A stretch of 64,000 nt of DNA, from contig JBHGNT010000005.1 of assembly GCA_043228905.1 (NCBI GenBank), positions 9,672,001-9,736,000 of the forward strand. The letters are read 5' to 3'. This DNA is from Azolla caroliniana. Lineage: Eukaryota > Polypodiophyta. Below are positions 30,618-40,859 of the stretch, piece after piece (position 1 is the stretch's first letter; each line of letters opens with the position of its first letter). A model generated the notes under the pieces. The model made no database searches. It was not told the DNA's origin and saw only the letters and a program-made list of their open reading frames with translations. The position numbers and the translations under genes are program-made.

Positions 30618-32843
30618 ATGGATGGCGAATATCTCATGGAGGCAATGGCAAGAAGGATGATGGAGTTTCTGAGAGAAGAGAAAAGAAGAAATGAAGCCCA
30701 ACAAGCCGTCGACAAAGTAGTCGAACGAATGAGCTATTTCAACGGTGCCGAAGTCCAAAGTTTCCTAAAAGTCTACAATGCGGAGATGGATTCAAGAGGT
30801 GTGGACAAAGCTATGAGGCTAGAGTACTTTTTTCGGGTGGTGTCTCAACCGATCTTCAAAGATGTAGAAGAGCTTCTAGAAGCTCATGATTCGTGGGCGA
30901 CTTTTGAGAAGGCTCTATTGGAGGAATATGACTATGAGAGACTAAAGGGACAAGATCGACGCAACTTCGACCAATGGGTGGCATCAGCGAAGACCCACCA
31001 AGGCACAACACAAGCATTCGTAGACTTCGAGCATCATTTTTCTCAATTGTCGGAGCGGGAACAAAGATTGGTGGGGGTCGATAAGGTCCTTATGTTCGTG
31101 AAGTCAATCGATCGAATGGAAAGGATGGCGATCGGCCTCAAACTCGAAGAAGATGACGGTGCAAATGGCCTCATCGAGGATTGGAGCAAAGTGGAAAGTG
31201 TATGCCGACTACACGATAAGGGGCAAGCGAGAATATCGACGTCAACAAGACGGCCCATGAGGGACGATCGAAGAGGGACGAGATGCAACAACGCACCACC
31301 AACAAAAGAAATGAAGCTTAGAAGGGAGACAAAACCGAGGCGAATGGTGATCGAGGAAGAAGAGACCTCCCAACAAATGCGGGTTAATGAAGTGGCCGAT
31401 ACAAAGGCTCTGGTTCGGTATGACGGTACCGAGAGAGAAGGTGTGAAACAAGTCACCTTCTTGTCTTACAAAGAAACGACGGCGAAGGAGGAGGCCGATG
31501 ACTCGAGGACGGCGAACGCCACTTCGAGGGAGGATAAATGTTTCGGAACACGCATTGTGTACGAAACATCGGGTGATGACGGCGCAAGCATGAGAAAAGC
31601 TTGCATGATCAAGGGAGAAAAAGTGTTTGAGTCTGAAGAGATTGAGGAGGTAGCCATGACAAACGACATCGAGTCGGAGGTGGCTATGGATGAGTCGACG
31701 ACGGATAGCCATGTCGACACTTTCTTCACGCTTGTTCCAGAGACTTCGGCGGTTGCGCCCATGTGCCAACGTGAGACCGGAGAGACGGAAGGTGGTGACA
31801 GGAAGACGAAGGCCCAACACAAGGAGGAAGAAGATCGAGGAAGAAAGGATATCCCCACACCTATTCTAGAGACTTCGGCGGTTGTGCACGTGCACCAACG
31901 TGAGACCGGAGAGACAGAATGTGTGGACAAAAAAGAGGACGACCGGAAGGGCGATGAAGAAGACAAGGTAAATGTAAATGAACGAAGGGATTCCTTCACA
32001 CTGGTTCCGGAGACTTCGGCAGTCGAGACCGTGTGTCGACATAAGACCGAAGATAAAGGAGGTGGCGAAGAGGAGACAATATGGCTCGAGGCGAGCATAC
32101 ACGGAGGGAAGGATATGGCCGACGTGGAGGCCAAGGATGAAGCTGCGGTTGAGTTCGATGGAGAGGTTGCATGCGGGAAGGAAGGAAGAGTCGAGAACCG
32201 GTTGAACCGGAAGACGATCCGGCCGGGATTCCGACCCGAACGAAAGAAGATCCACATGGGAGCCGATCGACCGGGGCCGACCCGACCGAAACCTGATTCG
32301 GCGAAAATCGATCGAACGATTCCGATCCAAAAGGGGGTCGACCCAGCCAGAATCAATCGGTCGAGCCCGACTCGGGGAAATGTGAATGCAGACGAAGGCC
32401 AACCAAGCCAAGAAGCGATCGGTGGAGACCGATCCGGACAAGGGCAAACCCGGCCTAATCGGAGATCGACACGAACGATCTACAATACCCAGTTGAAGAC
32501 GGTGAGTGTGAGGAGTGGCCAGGAGTCCAATCGAAGGGCACGCACGGTGGACGAAGGAAGAGTGGTCGTATCGACGACATCGTTCGGTAGATCTACTACA
32601 ACCGATCGGGGAAGAAGGTGTGAGCGCCGGATATGGTGGATCGGGTGGCTACGGTGGTTCGGTTGGAAAGATTGCGCATACTCGAAGTGGAAGATGAAGT
32701 CGACGAGCGTGCAGAGGAACTCGGTTGATCACCGTTGCCAAAGATCTCACCTCTTCACCTTTCTCGGCACATACCGGAGGATGTGCGGGTTTGGTGGGGG
32801 TGGATGTCGTGACGATTTTCGGCTACGGTGTGAAACCGAGTGA
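30618..32843 (+). CDS. Y2 gag-like protein, 741 aa, internally repeated
   Basis: Residues 1-200 form a retrotransposon gag domain (VERMSYFNGAEVQSFLKVYNAEM, YFFRVVSQPIFKDVEELLEAH, WATFEKALLEEYDYERLKGQ, FDQWVASAKTHQGTTQAFVDFEHHFSQL). A basic segment follows (RRPMRDDRRGTR), then an acidic middle region holding three imperfect repeats of a PETSAV...RETGETE unit near residues 370-490. The C-terminal region is Arg/Pro-rich (DRPGPTRPKPDSAKIDR). No CCHC zinc knuckle is seen. The frame runs about 39 bases past the polypurine tract into the right LTR, so the true stop use is peculiar: the ORF ends at 32843, inside the LTR that begins at 32805. Y1 at 4995 is a decayed relative. Confidence 0.82.
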   Translation: MDGEYLMEAMARRMMEFLREEKRRNEAQQAVDKVVERMSYFNGAEVQSFLKVYNAEMDSRGVDKAMRLEYFFRVVSQPIFKDVEELLEAHDSWATFEKALLEEYDYERLKGQDRRNFDQWVASAKTHQGTTQAFVDFEHHFSQLSEREQRLVGVDKVLMFVKSIDRMERMAIGLKLEEDDGANGLIEDWSKVESVCRLHDKGQARISTSTRRPMRDDRRGTRCNNAPPTKEMKLRRETKPRRMVIEEEETSQQMRVNEVADTKALVRYDGTEREGVKQVTFLSYKETTAKEEADDSRTANATSREDKCFGTRIVYETSGDDGASMRKACMIKGEKVFESEEIEEVAMTNDIESEVAMDESTTDSHVDTFFTLVPETSAVAPMCQRETGETEGGDRKTKAQHKEEEDRGRKDIPTPILETSAVVHVHQRETGETECVDKKEDDRKGDEEDKVNVNERRDSFTLVPETSAVETVCRHKTEDKGGGEEETIWLEASIHGGKDMADVEAKDEAAVEFDGEVACGKEGRVENRLNRKTIRPGFRPERKKIHMGADRPGPTRPKPDSAKIDRTIPIQKGVDPARINRSSPTRGNVNADEGQPSQEAIGGDRSGQGQTRPNRRSTRTIYNTQLKTVSVRSGQESNRRARTVDEGRVVVSTTSFGRSTTTDRGRRCERRIWWIGWLRWFGWKDCAYSKWKMKSTSVQRNSVDHRCQRSHLFTFLGTYRRMCGFGGGGCRDDFRLRCETE

Positions 32844-33454
32844 GACGAATAAACCAAGGATGTGCAACATTGCACATACGCTTAGCAAATAAGCCTCCTA
32901 AGGCCTAGTGGCACTTGAGTTCATACAGAGGGGTGCAAGCAAGGTTTGAACCTTGCACCTCTAACATACAAGATAATTGCCTTACCACTAGGACAACTAT
33001 CATATAGTGTAAATTTTATGTATTTCCTTTTCATATACAAATTATAGAGGAAACAACCATAGAAAACCATGTGCACAAAACCATGGTTTTAAACCCATGG
33101 TTTGTGCATGACATAAGCAAAACCGTGTGCACAAAACCATGGTTTTAGCCCATGGTTATGTGCATGTCACGAGCATGGAAAGACCTATAAAAGCCTCTAG
33201 TTGGGCTTGTGTAAGGGGGGCTCAATATGTGATATCACCAACACCATTATCATCAATATAAATTATATTTGTCTTTATCTTCTTCATATTTTTCTACTTC
33301 TCAAGTGTACAATTTTTCTTCTTCTCAAGTAAACCATTTTCATTTAATCTTACATTGATCGTCATCTAGCGTCGATAATTCCGCGAACGTCCTCCCCAGT
33401 CCAAGACCCCGGTGGTCGCTCGAGTAGCACACGCACGCGCGAATCTTCGCGACA
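32805..33454 (+). repeat. Y2 right LTR, type B
   Basis: 650 bp, TGTCGTGACG...TTCGCGACA, preceded by the polypurine tract tttggtgggggtgga. Shares TATA-like cctataaaagcc (about 33184), palindromic aaaccatggttt repeats (33058-33165) and the gtccaagaccccggtggt box with 5797-6461. It also has a perfect inverted repeat gcaaggtttgaaccttgc near 32939. Confidence 0.87.
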
Positions 33455-35223
33455 CCGTTTCCGTTTCCACGAACCCTTTGAGGTCCTGGAAACAGTCGAA
33501 GACTTCGCTCTTCCTCTCAATGAGGTAGATCCACGTGTGCCGCGTGTGGTCATTGATGAAGGAGACGAAATATCGGCTCCCGCCAAGACTAACATTTTGT
33601 GCCGGCCCCCATACATTGGAGTGTATAAGGTCGAGCTTGTTCTGGCTCCGGTTTCGCTTGTTGGGGAAAGGAAGTCGGTGTTGCTTCCCGAGCTGGCAAG
33701 CTTCACAAATTTGTGCTTTTCGGCCACTAAATTTGGGTAATCCGAACACTACCTGTTTCGATTGCAGATCTTGAAGCCGCTGGTAGTTGACGTGGCCTAT
33801 CCACTTGTGCCACAAGTCGATGTGCGACTTAGATTTTTGTCCCTTCGCGAACATTGTGGTGCCGCCGTCAGTGGAGTCGAGGATGAACATCCTCCCATCT
33901 CTGCGCCCTTGCGCAATCACACAGCCTTCTTCCTCAATGAAGCACCCGAGGTGTGTAAACCGAACCTCCATCCCTTGGTCGACAATCTGTCCGACCGAGA
34001 CCAAGTTCTTCGTGATTGTCGGAATGTGCAGCACGTTCATGAGTTTCCCTTTCTGCCCGACATGGCTAAGGGGAACTTCTCCGACATTCACGATCGGATG
34101 CAAAGTGTCGTCTCCAGTTGCGACTACTCCAGGTTGTATCGGTTTTTCAAGGTACGAGAACCACTCCTTATGGCTCGTCATGTGGTTTGACGCGCCGGAG
34201 TCTACGTAACACACCTCATCCGATCTCGGGGTTGTCCGTTTCATTGAGTTTGCTTCGTTTCTCGTCACGAATGCAGACCCTTCTCCGGCTCTCTCGGAGT
34301 CTTCGTCGTAGTGCGATCGCTGCCGATTTCCCTTGTCGGTATGTCCGGAGCCGTTTTCTGGAACTGGTTCTCTCCGAATCGGCACGTTTCTTCCAGCACT
34401 CACTTTTCCTGTAGCCTTTCTTGCCACAGTGCCAGCACTCCACGATGGCCTTCCCTTGCCGGTTCTCATCGCTTCGACTCCCCCTGTTTCCAGAGGGTTC
34501 GGAATTGCTGTCGGCATCACTTCGGTGCCTTCTTCCTTGATCTCGTCGGCCGCCTCCATTGAGCGCCGACTCGCCTCATCCTCCACGTCCACGCGGCCTA
34601 TCTCCCTCCGTGTACAACATTCTGCTATCGGTGTGCGTGCTTGTAGACGCACCCGCGTGGTTCTCCTCTACCAGGAGCATTGACCGTAAGTCGAAAAAGG
34701 ACGGTGTATTCTCTCGGGTACACACAGCCGTTCGGAACGCTCCGAACTTCGACGCCAAACCTCCGAGACAGATCTGGACCATCTCGCTCTCCTCGATGTT
34801 CACCTCTATGGAGGCGAGGGAGTCGCAAATATCCTTGATCTTCGAGGTATAGTCCGCCACCGACAAGTCGCGTTGTCGTAGGTTGCTCAACTCCTGCCGG
34901 AGCTAAAGCTTCCTGGCTGTGGTGCTCGCGGCGAAAATCTTCTTCAAATTTTCCCAAGCACCCTTCGGCGTCTTTGCATCCCGAACATAGCTCAATAGCT
35001 GTTCGCCCACACACGACGCGAAGCAGTATAATACCCTGCTCGCCGATTGCTCCCACGACGGGAAGTCTCTATGTGTCGATTCGGGTGCCGCGTCAATAGC
35101 TCCTTCGACATAACTCCTGTAGCCATGCCCGAGCAGGTACTGATGCATCTTGTAGGACCAAGACGTGTAGTTGGTTTTGTCGAGCTTCTCTGTTGGAAGC
35201 GAGCTCGCCATGCCTCTATCCAT
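33455..35223 (-). pseudogene. C2 gag, protease and integrase N-terminus
   Basis: Starts MDRGMASSLPTEKLDKTNYTSWSYKM at 35223. A TAG at about 34901 (ARKL*LRQEL, consistent with CAG to TAG) interrupts gag in frame. Gag continues QICLGGLASKFG, SFFDLRSMLLVEENH, then a frameshift near 34600 leads to the zinc knuckle region (CWHCGKKGYRKSEC, with Tyr where His is expected), the protease CYVDSGASNHM, GAG-pre-integrase (LWHKWIGHVNYQR...CEACQLGKQH) and integrase up to HSNVWGPAQN and CFQDLKGFVETET, where Y2 interrupts. Confidence 0.9.
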
Positions 35224-35295
35224 CGTTCTTCTTGTTCTTCTTCGTCAAGCTGTGTCGGTTGCAGAGAGGTTCTCAACCCTCGCGCTCTGATACCA
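35224..35295 (-). other. C2 leader and tRNA-iMet primer-binding site
   Basis: The minus-strand sequence TGGTATCAGAGCG lies at 35283-35295, directly next to the 5' LTR end, complementary to the 3' end of initiator tRNA-Met. Confidence 0.9.
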
Positions 35296-35748
35296 TGTAA
35301 AAAGTAACGTGCGGAAGCAAGTATGAAGACCGAACAGAAGGAAGAAAACTCAGGTTTAATGGAGAGCTTGAGCTTACGCAGTATACGCGGGTGAGACATA
35401 GAGAGTGAGAGAGAAAAAACACGAACTATATTCAACAAAAGTACTCAATCTCTATTCACCACTCTATACATATGTGTGTTCAAGGAACACTTTTATACAA
35501 GTCCTAGAAGGACTGACCGAAGTATTGACAGTACTTCAATGCTCATTAAGAGCTCCTACACTAACTCCCAAATATATTCCTCACGGAATATCTTTCCTAA
35601 CGGCCTCCCGGTTTACGCACCGATCCGGCCCTATCTACGCACCGGTCTGCGTACCGGTTTACGCATTCGGCCTAACCGATCGGTCCCAACCGATCCAATC
35701 CTCGGCTTCTTCAGCCGATTCGGCCGATGTTGAGCTTGTCTCTCAACA
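35296..35748 (-). repeat. C2 5' LTR
   Basis: 453 bp, plus-strand termini TGTAAAAAGT...GTCTCTCAACA; partner of 15208-15647. TSD copy cacca follows at 35749-35753. Confidence 0.92.
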
Positions 35749-35753
35749 CACCA

Positions 35754-36071
35754 TTATGTCACCTCTTTGTATTCTAGCATTTAGTATGAGTCATAGAATC
35801 ATATTCTATGACACATATTATGAGCTTTCACATTCCCCTTCCTCCATGAGTCTTGTAGTTAATGAAGAGAGAGGGTGACTATATAAAGCACCCTCCTCCC
35901 ACCTTGTATTGTGTTGAGTCTTTCTCCTTTGTTAATACAATCTACCTTGCGTATTCTCTGTGTATTATTCCTTGTCTCTCTCTCTCTCACTCACTCACTC
36001 TCTCTCTCTCTCATACACACACATAACTCGCATCTCTTCTGCTTCACAAGAATCACACCCGATTCTTTACA
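35754..36071 (+). repeat. C1 3' LTR, right part
   Basis: Continues the C1 LTR (ttatgtcacctctttgtattc...gattctttaca) after C2. TATA-like ctatataaagc at about 35880 and a CT/CACT microsatellite at 35975-36012. Followed by the TSD gtgtg (36072-36076). Confidence 0.92.
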
Positions 36072-36076
36072 GTGTG

Positions 36077-36411
36077 CATGAACACTTTAGAAAAAGCATG
36101 AAGCTATGCTTAGCCTCTTCCATCCTTATATAAGGAGGAGAGAAAGATGTATGATGTTGTTGATTATTTTACAAGGATTGATAAATCTAATATATTTGTG
36201 GGATTCACGAGTTTATCATAAAAAATCCCTTTCTTACAATCTAAATATTGATTAAATACAGTAAACATGTGGGATTCATAAGTTTTTATTTCTTACTTCT
36301 GTTTCTATCTATTCATAACTAGCCTTATATTGTATTCTTCTTTCTCCTAGTCCAAAACCTCAGTGGTTCCCACCCGACTCATGCAACGATCCGAAGCCGA
36401 AAGGCACAACA
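36077..36411 (+). repeat. LTR type A of X, right part
   Basis: Continues from 9358: TATA (ccttatataaggagg, about 36127), gtgggattcacgag words, the box gtccaaaacctcagtggt and the end GGCACAACA. To the right C3 RT sequence begins. Confidence 0.87.
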
Positions 36412-37734
36412 ATGTGCTGAGTATGCTCTTCAAATTCCGGATGGTCGACTGTAAGTCCGTCTCGACTCCTCTAGATAGAACCGTCAAGCTTCGCCTCGAT
36501 TCCGGAGAGGTATGCGATCCGACGAGGTTCCGACAGATAGTCTGAAGCCTTATATACTTGACCATCACCCGACCAGATCTCAGCTACTCGGTCGAGGTGA
36601 TTAGTCAATTTATGGCGCGATCTACCGAGGAGCACCTTCAGTGTGTGCAACGCGTACTGAGGTACGTAAGCGGCACTAAGGACTGGGGGCTACTATATCG
36701 GTCCGATACAACCCCGTAGTTGGTCGGCTACACCGATGCCGACTGGGCCGGCAATGTCGCCGATCGCTGATCGTCGATCCAAGTCCGGTTTCGCGTTCTC
36801 TCTTGGGAGTGCCGCGATCGCGTGGAGTAGCAAGAAGCAGTCAACAATTGCGTTGTCAAGCACCGAAGCCGAGTATAGAGGGGCGGCTGTCGCGACATGC
36901 GAAGCCATATGGTTGAAGCGGCTACTTAAGGATCTGTTGGTGGAGGTATCCGATCCAACAACAATTTACTGCGACAACCTCAGCAACATCCAGCTAGCAA
37001 AGAACCCCGTCTTCCACGCCTGAACTAAGCACATTCAGGTGCACTACCATTTTGTTCGCGAGCGTGTACTCTCCGGTGAAGTCAAACTTCCGTATGTTCC
37101 GACGAATCGTTAGACCGCCGACATCTTCACCAAGACTCTTGGTCTAGACAAGTTGCGGCAATTCTCGGGTGCGCATGGGATGCGTCACCTCAACGTGCTG
37201 AACTTGAGGGCGACAAACTTCCTGAAAGACCACGAAAGGGGGAGAGAAGTTCCGGAAGACCGGGACGCCGAGTCGGATGACGATTTCGATTTCGGATCGG
37301 CTAAAGAAGCGGAGGGCGGATCTATGGAAATTTCCAAAAGCGGACATAAGGGGAGCAGTCGAAAGAAAGAGTCGAAGCCAACAAAGCGTGGGGGAGACGA
37401 AGCCATCAAGGGCGAGAAGACCGAAGACGAGTCAGAGATAGCCAACTCGGACGAGAGCGAAAACTGATCGGAGGAAGCTGAGTCAGTTCGGATGCTTGAT
37501 TCGGATACGCCGAATCAACTGAGGGCCAAGCGGAAGAGAAGGCAACAGAAGAAGCGCCAACATCGTCATAGCAACGGAGCTAAGGAGGGCCGAACGAGCA
37601 AACACGCCGACCAGAAGCTTCAAAGCACGCGGAATTGAACGGGTCGAGGAGCGCAAGCGAGGCGTGAAGCCAGAAGGAACTGGACCATAGATCCGGAAGA
37701 ACGGACGGAACCTCAAGTTGAGTTGGAGGGGGAG
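36412..37734 (+). pseudogene. Copia C3 RT C-terminus, RNase H and tail
   Basis: Plus-strand copia pol whose 5' part lies outside the window, beyond X. Reads LSMLFKFRMVDCKSVSTPLD, CDPTRFRQIV, a stop, LIYLTITRPDLSYSV, RVLRYVSGTKD, GYTDADWAGN, a frameshift near 36765, KSGFAFSLGSAAIAWSSKKQ, STEAEYRGAAVA, YCDNLSNIQLAKNPVFHA, a stop at 37021, then HIQVHYHFVRERVLSGE and ADIFTKTLGLDKL. An acidic/basic tail (EISKSGHKGSSRKKESKP) and a polypurine tract (gttggagggggag, 37722-37734) follow. Confidence 0.87.
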
Positions 37735-38135
37735 TGTTGAGAGACAAGCTCAACATTCGGTCCGTAATCTGGTGCGTAACCCAGTGCGTAAATTGGGTGC
37801 GTAAAACCGTGCGCACAATAGGCCGTAGCGGTGCGTAAACCGCGAGGCCGTTGGAAAGATATTCCGCGTAGGAATATATTTTGGGAGTTAGTGTAGAGCT
37901 CAGTTATGAGCATTGAAGTACATGTCAGTACTTATGTCAGTCCGTATGGACTTGTATAAAAGTGCTCACTAAGCACATCCTATGTACAGATTGAGTATTA
38001 TTTTTTAATTGAATTTCTTTGTGTCTTCTCTCTCTCTCTCTCTCTCTCCCGCGTACTGTGTATATTCAAGCTCTCAATTAAACCTGTGTTTCTGTGTTCG
38101 GTTTTCTATTGCTTCCGCACGCTATTCTTTTTACA
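37735..38135 (+). repeat. C3 3' LTR
   Basis: 401 bp, TGTTGAGAGACAAGC...CTTTTTACA. TATA-like gtataaaagtg at about 37953; CT microsatellite 38024-38049. Same family as the C2 LTR and the fragment at 61095. Confidence 0.87.
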
Positions 38136-39744
38136 GCAATGCTTTCAAGAGTACAGCAGTCTACTTCGATGTGACGAAACCAATGGACTAAGCCTCCATT
38201 TTAGCCAACTAAAAAGTTTCCACGAGATTAGGCTAAAAAACAAATGTTGAAGAGAAACTCCCAACCACTGAGATCCTGTCATATGCGAAGATGCTCCCCA
38301 AAGAGGTGAATGTTTCATTGTTGCAACAAATCCTCACACTCAAAAGTTAAAATCTCTTGTCATGTGGTGTACAAAGCAGTTGAGAACCTTGAGGCACATA
38401 GCTACAGTTTTGACAAAAGTACTATCTAAGGACATAGAACTTACCCTTGAAGAGTTGTTGAAACCGAAGCATCAGCCACATCATGATGTTATGAAGGGTC
38501 GCAAAAGGAGAGCTCTGGACTAGGTATGGGGAACTCGTGCTAACCAATCCCCTACGTACCAAAGTTATTAAAGAATAACATGACAAATGGAGCAAGATTG
38601 ATACCTTCATTGCACATTTTGAAAGCGAGGACATGAGCTTTGCACATCTCGTGTTCGTAAACAACATCCCAATATCGGTTACCATAGATATAGGTCCCAG
38701 GGCTAGCATCATAAGCTTTGACTATTTGTGAAGGTAGGGTAGGTGAAAATGTCCCCTGTGACATCAAGCTATGAATAGCTTAGAACGGGTTGATACAACA
38801 ACCCGAAAGCATGGTACCCGCCCATAAATTCTCAATGTATGGTGTCGAATTCTTCCTCACCCTTGTTGTTATAAGGCATATGAATGTCTATTAGGAAGGA
38901 AGACTTTTTGTTTGTATAAGCAGGTTGGTCATGGACTTTGGCAAGTGACCATCTTCGTGCAAAAGAGTAACAAGATCTATAGAATCTATACATCTCTAGC
39001 TTGAACAAGAAGGTAAGCCGCAACCCTTTGATGGACGCCCACTCGTCCATATCAAGAGGTATAGAAGTATGTATGTGCATAGTAGAGTGGTATGTATGTG
39101 TGTATGTATATGTATATAAAATTTTATAGGTGGGGACGGAATGGAGAGAGGTAAGGGGGAATGGGTGGGTGGGTAAAAACGTGGTGTTGTTTTGTCGAAG
39201 GCGTTGTGTGCTGCAAGCGACGCCGCGCGGCCTGCAGCAGCTCCTCCTTCCTTTGTCTCCTTCTTCTTCTTCTTCTTCTTCTTCTTCCCTGCATGCACAA
39301 GTCGTGGAGTTCTAATGGTGCGAGCCAGGCCTGCACCCCATATCAATCAATATGTAGCATATGTTCACATTCATTCATTCCACCACTCTTTTAGATTCGG
39401 TCTAGCCCGCCCGTGTGAAGACGAAGCTTCCTCCTAATATGTCGTTTGTTCAGATCCACACACCATGGGATTTTCCTATTGCCTCATCAGCTTGACTAAA
39501 GGGGCAAACAACTGCACGTTACCATATGTATATTGTTCGAGACTAAATGGATTCTAAATATAGACATGGTATCAAAGTCAACAACATAAAGTATCTTTTT
39601 AACGACATTGACTATGCATTCTCGAGCAATATTTCAACACTTCTGGAAAATGATTTCAACAGTTCTGGAAAAACTTGGTGCTAATTAACAGCTTGTGTAG
39701 TCACGATCTTTTGTTGGAAATTGTTAGTGCAATGATATACTCTA
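38136..39744. other. Unassigned intergenic DNA
   Basis: No recognised gene. Short minus-strand frames (38832-39080, 38552-38767, 38422-38712) look like pieces of one broken coding region (for example SPTLPSQIVKAYDASPGTYIYGNRYW) that I cannot identify. A ttc repeat lies at 39258-39286 and tatg-rich sequence at 39063-39115. Confidence 0.4.
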
Positions 39745-40293
39745 CCATATGAATGTCTTTAAGGATTATGTGAATGATTTAGTGGTGTACGGAATATGGC
39801 TTTGTAAGGAAAAATGTACTACTTCAGACTTATCTATGAAATATACACTATTACTTGCAATAACAATTTCTAATAGATATGAAATGAAAGTCAGCGTTTT
39901 AACACCGCATTATTATTCTTTCCAGCATTTCAGTCTACTGTATTAAAGTCCTAATTAAAGTAAACCCAAATTTAACTTCCCTAATGACTCCCTAATGTAT
40001 GCTTTTGCATTGCGTTATGTTGTGGTAACATTTAAATACTCAAGAACTTGTACAAGTGGAAAATACCAGCCAGATTCAGTGGGTTGTGATATTAGATTAT
40101 GGTGTCGAGCCAATAACTAATTTACAAATAGTTTCAAACAATTCCAACTACGAATCCAAGTAGATGCATCAAACGTGTCCAATTGATTAACATATCCACA
40201 GAGGTTAGTTTTAATTTGAGTCAGTTTTGTTGTAATAAACTAATTTAGCGATGTTCTACGATTCTTGTTGGCGGGAATCGCCAAGGAGTGCAA
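39745..40293. other. AT-rich region upstream of the phosphate transporter
   Basis: No coding signal. Probably distal promoter/intergenic DNA of the PHT1 gene. Confidence 0.45.
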
Positions 40294-40301
40294 GAATATC
40301 C
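40294..40301 (+). promoter_or_regulatory. P1BS element (PHR-type binding site)
   Basis: GAATATCC fits the palindromic consensus GNATATNC bound by PHR1-type MYB-CC factors, which activate phosphate-starvation genes. It lies about 100 bp upstream of the TATA box of a PHT1 gene, the expected place. The motif is short, so chance occurrence is possible, but the context supports it. Confidence 0.65.
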
Positions 40302-40399
40302 ACAAAGAACATTCTCTGTATTTTAAAAGCTTGGCTTTGTAATAGGTTGACTTTGTTAGAAGTTGACTTTGTTAGACACATTGATTGATCTTGTGATTC

Positions 40400-40407
40400 T
40401 ATAAATA
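40400..40407 (+). promoter_or_regulatory. TATA box of the PHT1 gene
   Basis: TATAAATA preceded by C, about 460 bp before the ATG. Transcription would start near 40430, giving a pyrimidine-rich leader (ccccttctcccatttctcc). Confidence 0.65.
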
Positions 40408-40497
40408 CATGTGGGATCTTATGGTTTCTACTCAACATACCCAAGGTTCCCCTCTTCTCCCATTTCTCCAACCTGATCAACATTTTTAATTCAACTT

Positions 40498-40526
40498 GTA
40501 AGTTTTATTTCTTTGCCTTTCAATTG

Positions 40527-40561
<35 letters not shown>

Positions 40562-40725
40562 GTTACCTTAATAGCGTACATTTTCTGGTCTCATAGATCA
40601 TACTTGACCTCCAATAACGATATTAAAATCTATCTATCAATTTAGCCATCTATCTCAACAGCGTGCTTCTTCATACATAATGTCCATTCTGAACATGTCA
40701 AATATGTACTATGTACTGAGTAGCG

Positions 40726-40770
<45 letters not shown>

Positions 40771-40841
40771 CAGGTTGTCAATGTGTTCATGCTGCGTTCC
40801 TCATGATGATCATGTTTTGATAATAATAGTATTCATTTCAG
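40498..40841 (+). other. Probable 5'-UTR intron of the PHT1 gene
   Basis: A consensus donor (GTAAGT at 40498-40503) and an acceptor (atttcag ending 40841) lie between the TATA box and the ATG, which is 18 bases into the next exon. 5'-UTR introns are common in plant PHT1 genes. The intron contains a CT repeat (40529-40558) and a long TA repeat (about 40730-40768). An alternative acceptor is ttgcag at 40773. Confidence 0.6.
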
Positions 40842-40859
40842 GTTTACACAACTCTCGAA

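Larger units (their letters stand above)
29751..33454 (+). mobile_element. Gag-only LTR element Y2 with two different LTRs; TSD ccgt
   Basis: Left LTR type A (29751-30574), a 741-codon gag ORF, polypurine tract, right LTR type B (32805-33454). The four bases ccgt flank both sides, and C2 integrase reads through in frame when the element and one ccgt are removed (ETETGRKIKCLRSDGG). No protease, RT or integrase is present, so it is non-autonomous. Mismatched LTRs are not expected from normal reverse transcription, in which both LTRs are copied from one template. Confidence 0.85.
15208..35748 (-). mobile_element. Copia element C2, minus strand, carrying nested G, E and Y2; TSD cacca
   Basis: 3' LTR 15208-15647, internal 15648-35295, 5' LTR 35296-35748, all on the minus strand, with cacca on both sides. 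Removing the three nested elements leaves about 5.5 kb. Coding segments, in transcription order, are 35223-33455, 29750-28684, 26391-25907 and 16852-16210. Nonsense, frameshift and a deletion in RNase H make it defective. Gag is of the MDRGM...EKLDKTNYTSWSYKMHQYLLGHGY family also seen in C6. Confidence 0.92.
9359..36071 (+). mobile_element. Copia element C1, full length but split by nested insertions; TSD gtgtg
   Basis: 5' LTR 9359-9744, internal region 9745-15125, 3' LTR 15126-15207 plus 35754-36071. The five bases gtgtg precede 9359 and follow 36071. The outer sequence rejoins into LTR type A of X, so C1 inserted into that LTR. Without its nested solo LTR and C2 it is about 5.4 kb, a normal copia size. 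Several stops and frameshifts make it non-autonomous. Confidence 0.9.

Noticed and set aside
39130-39394. Cys/Ser/Leu-rich ORFs around the ttc repeat
   Set aside because: They are created by the (ttc)n repeat in several frames.
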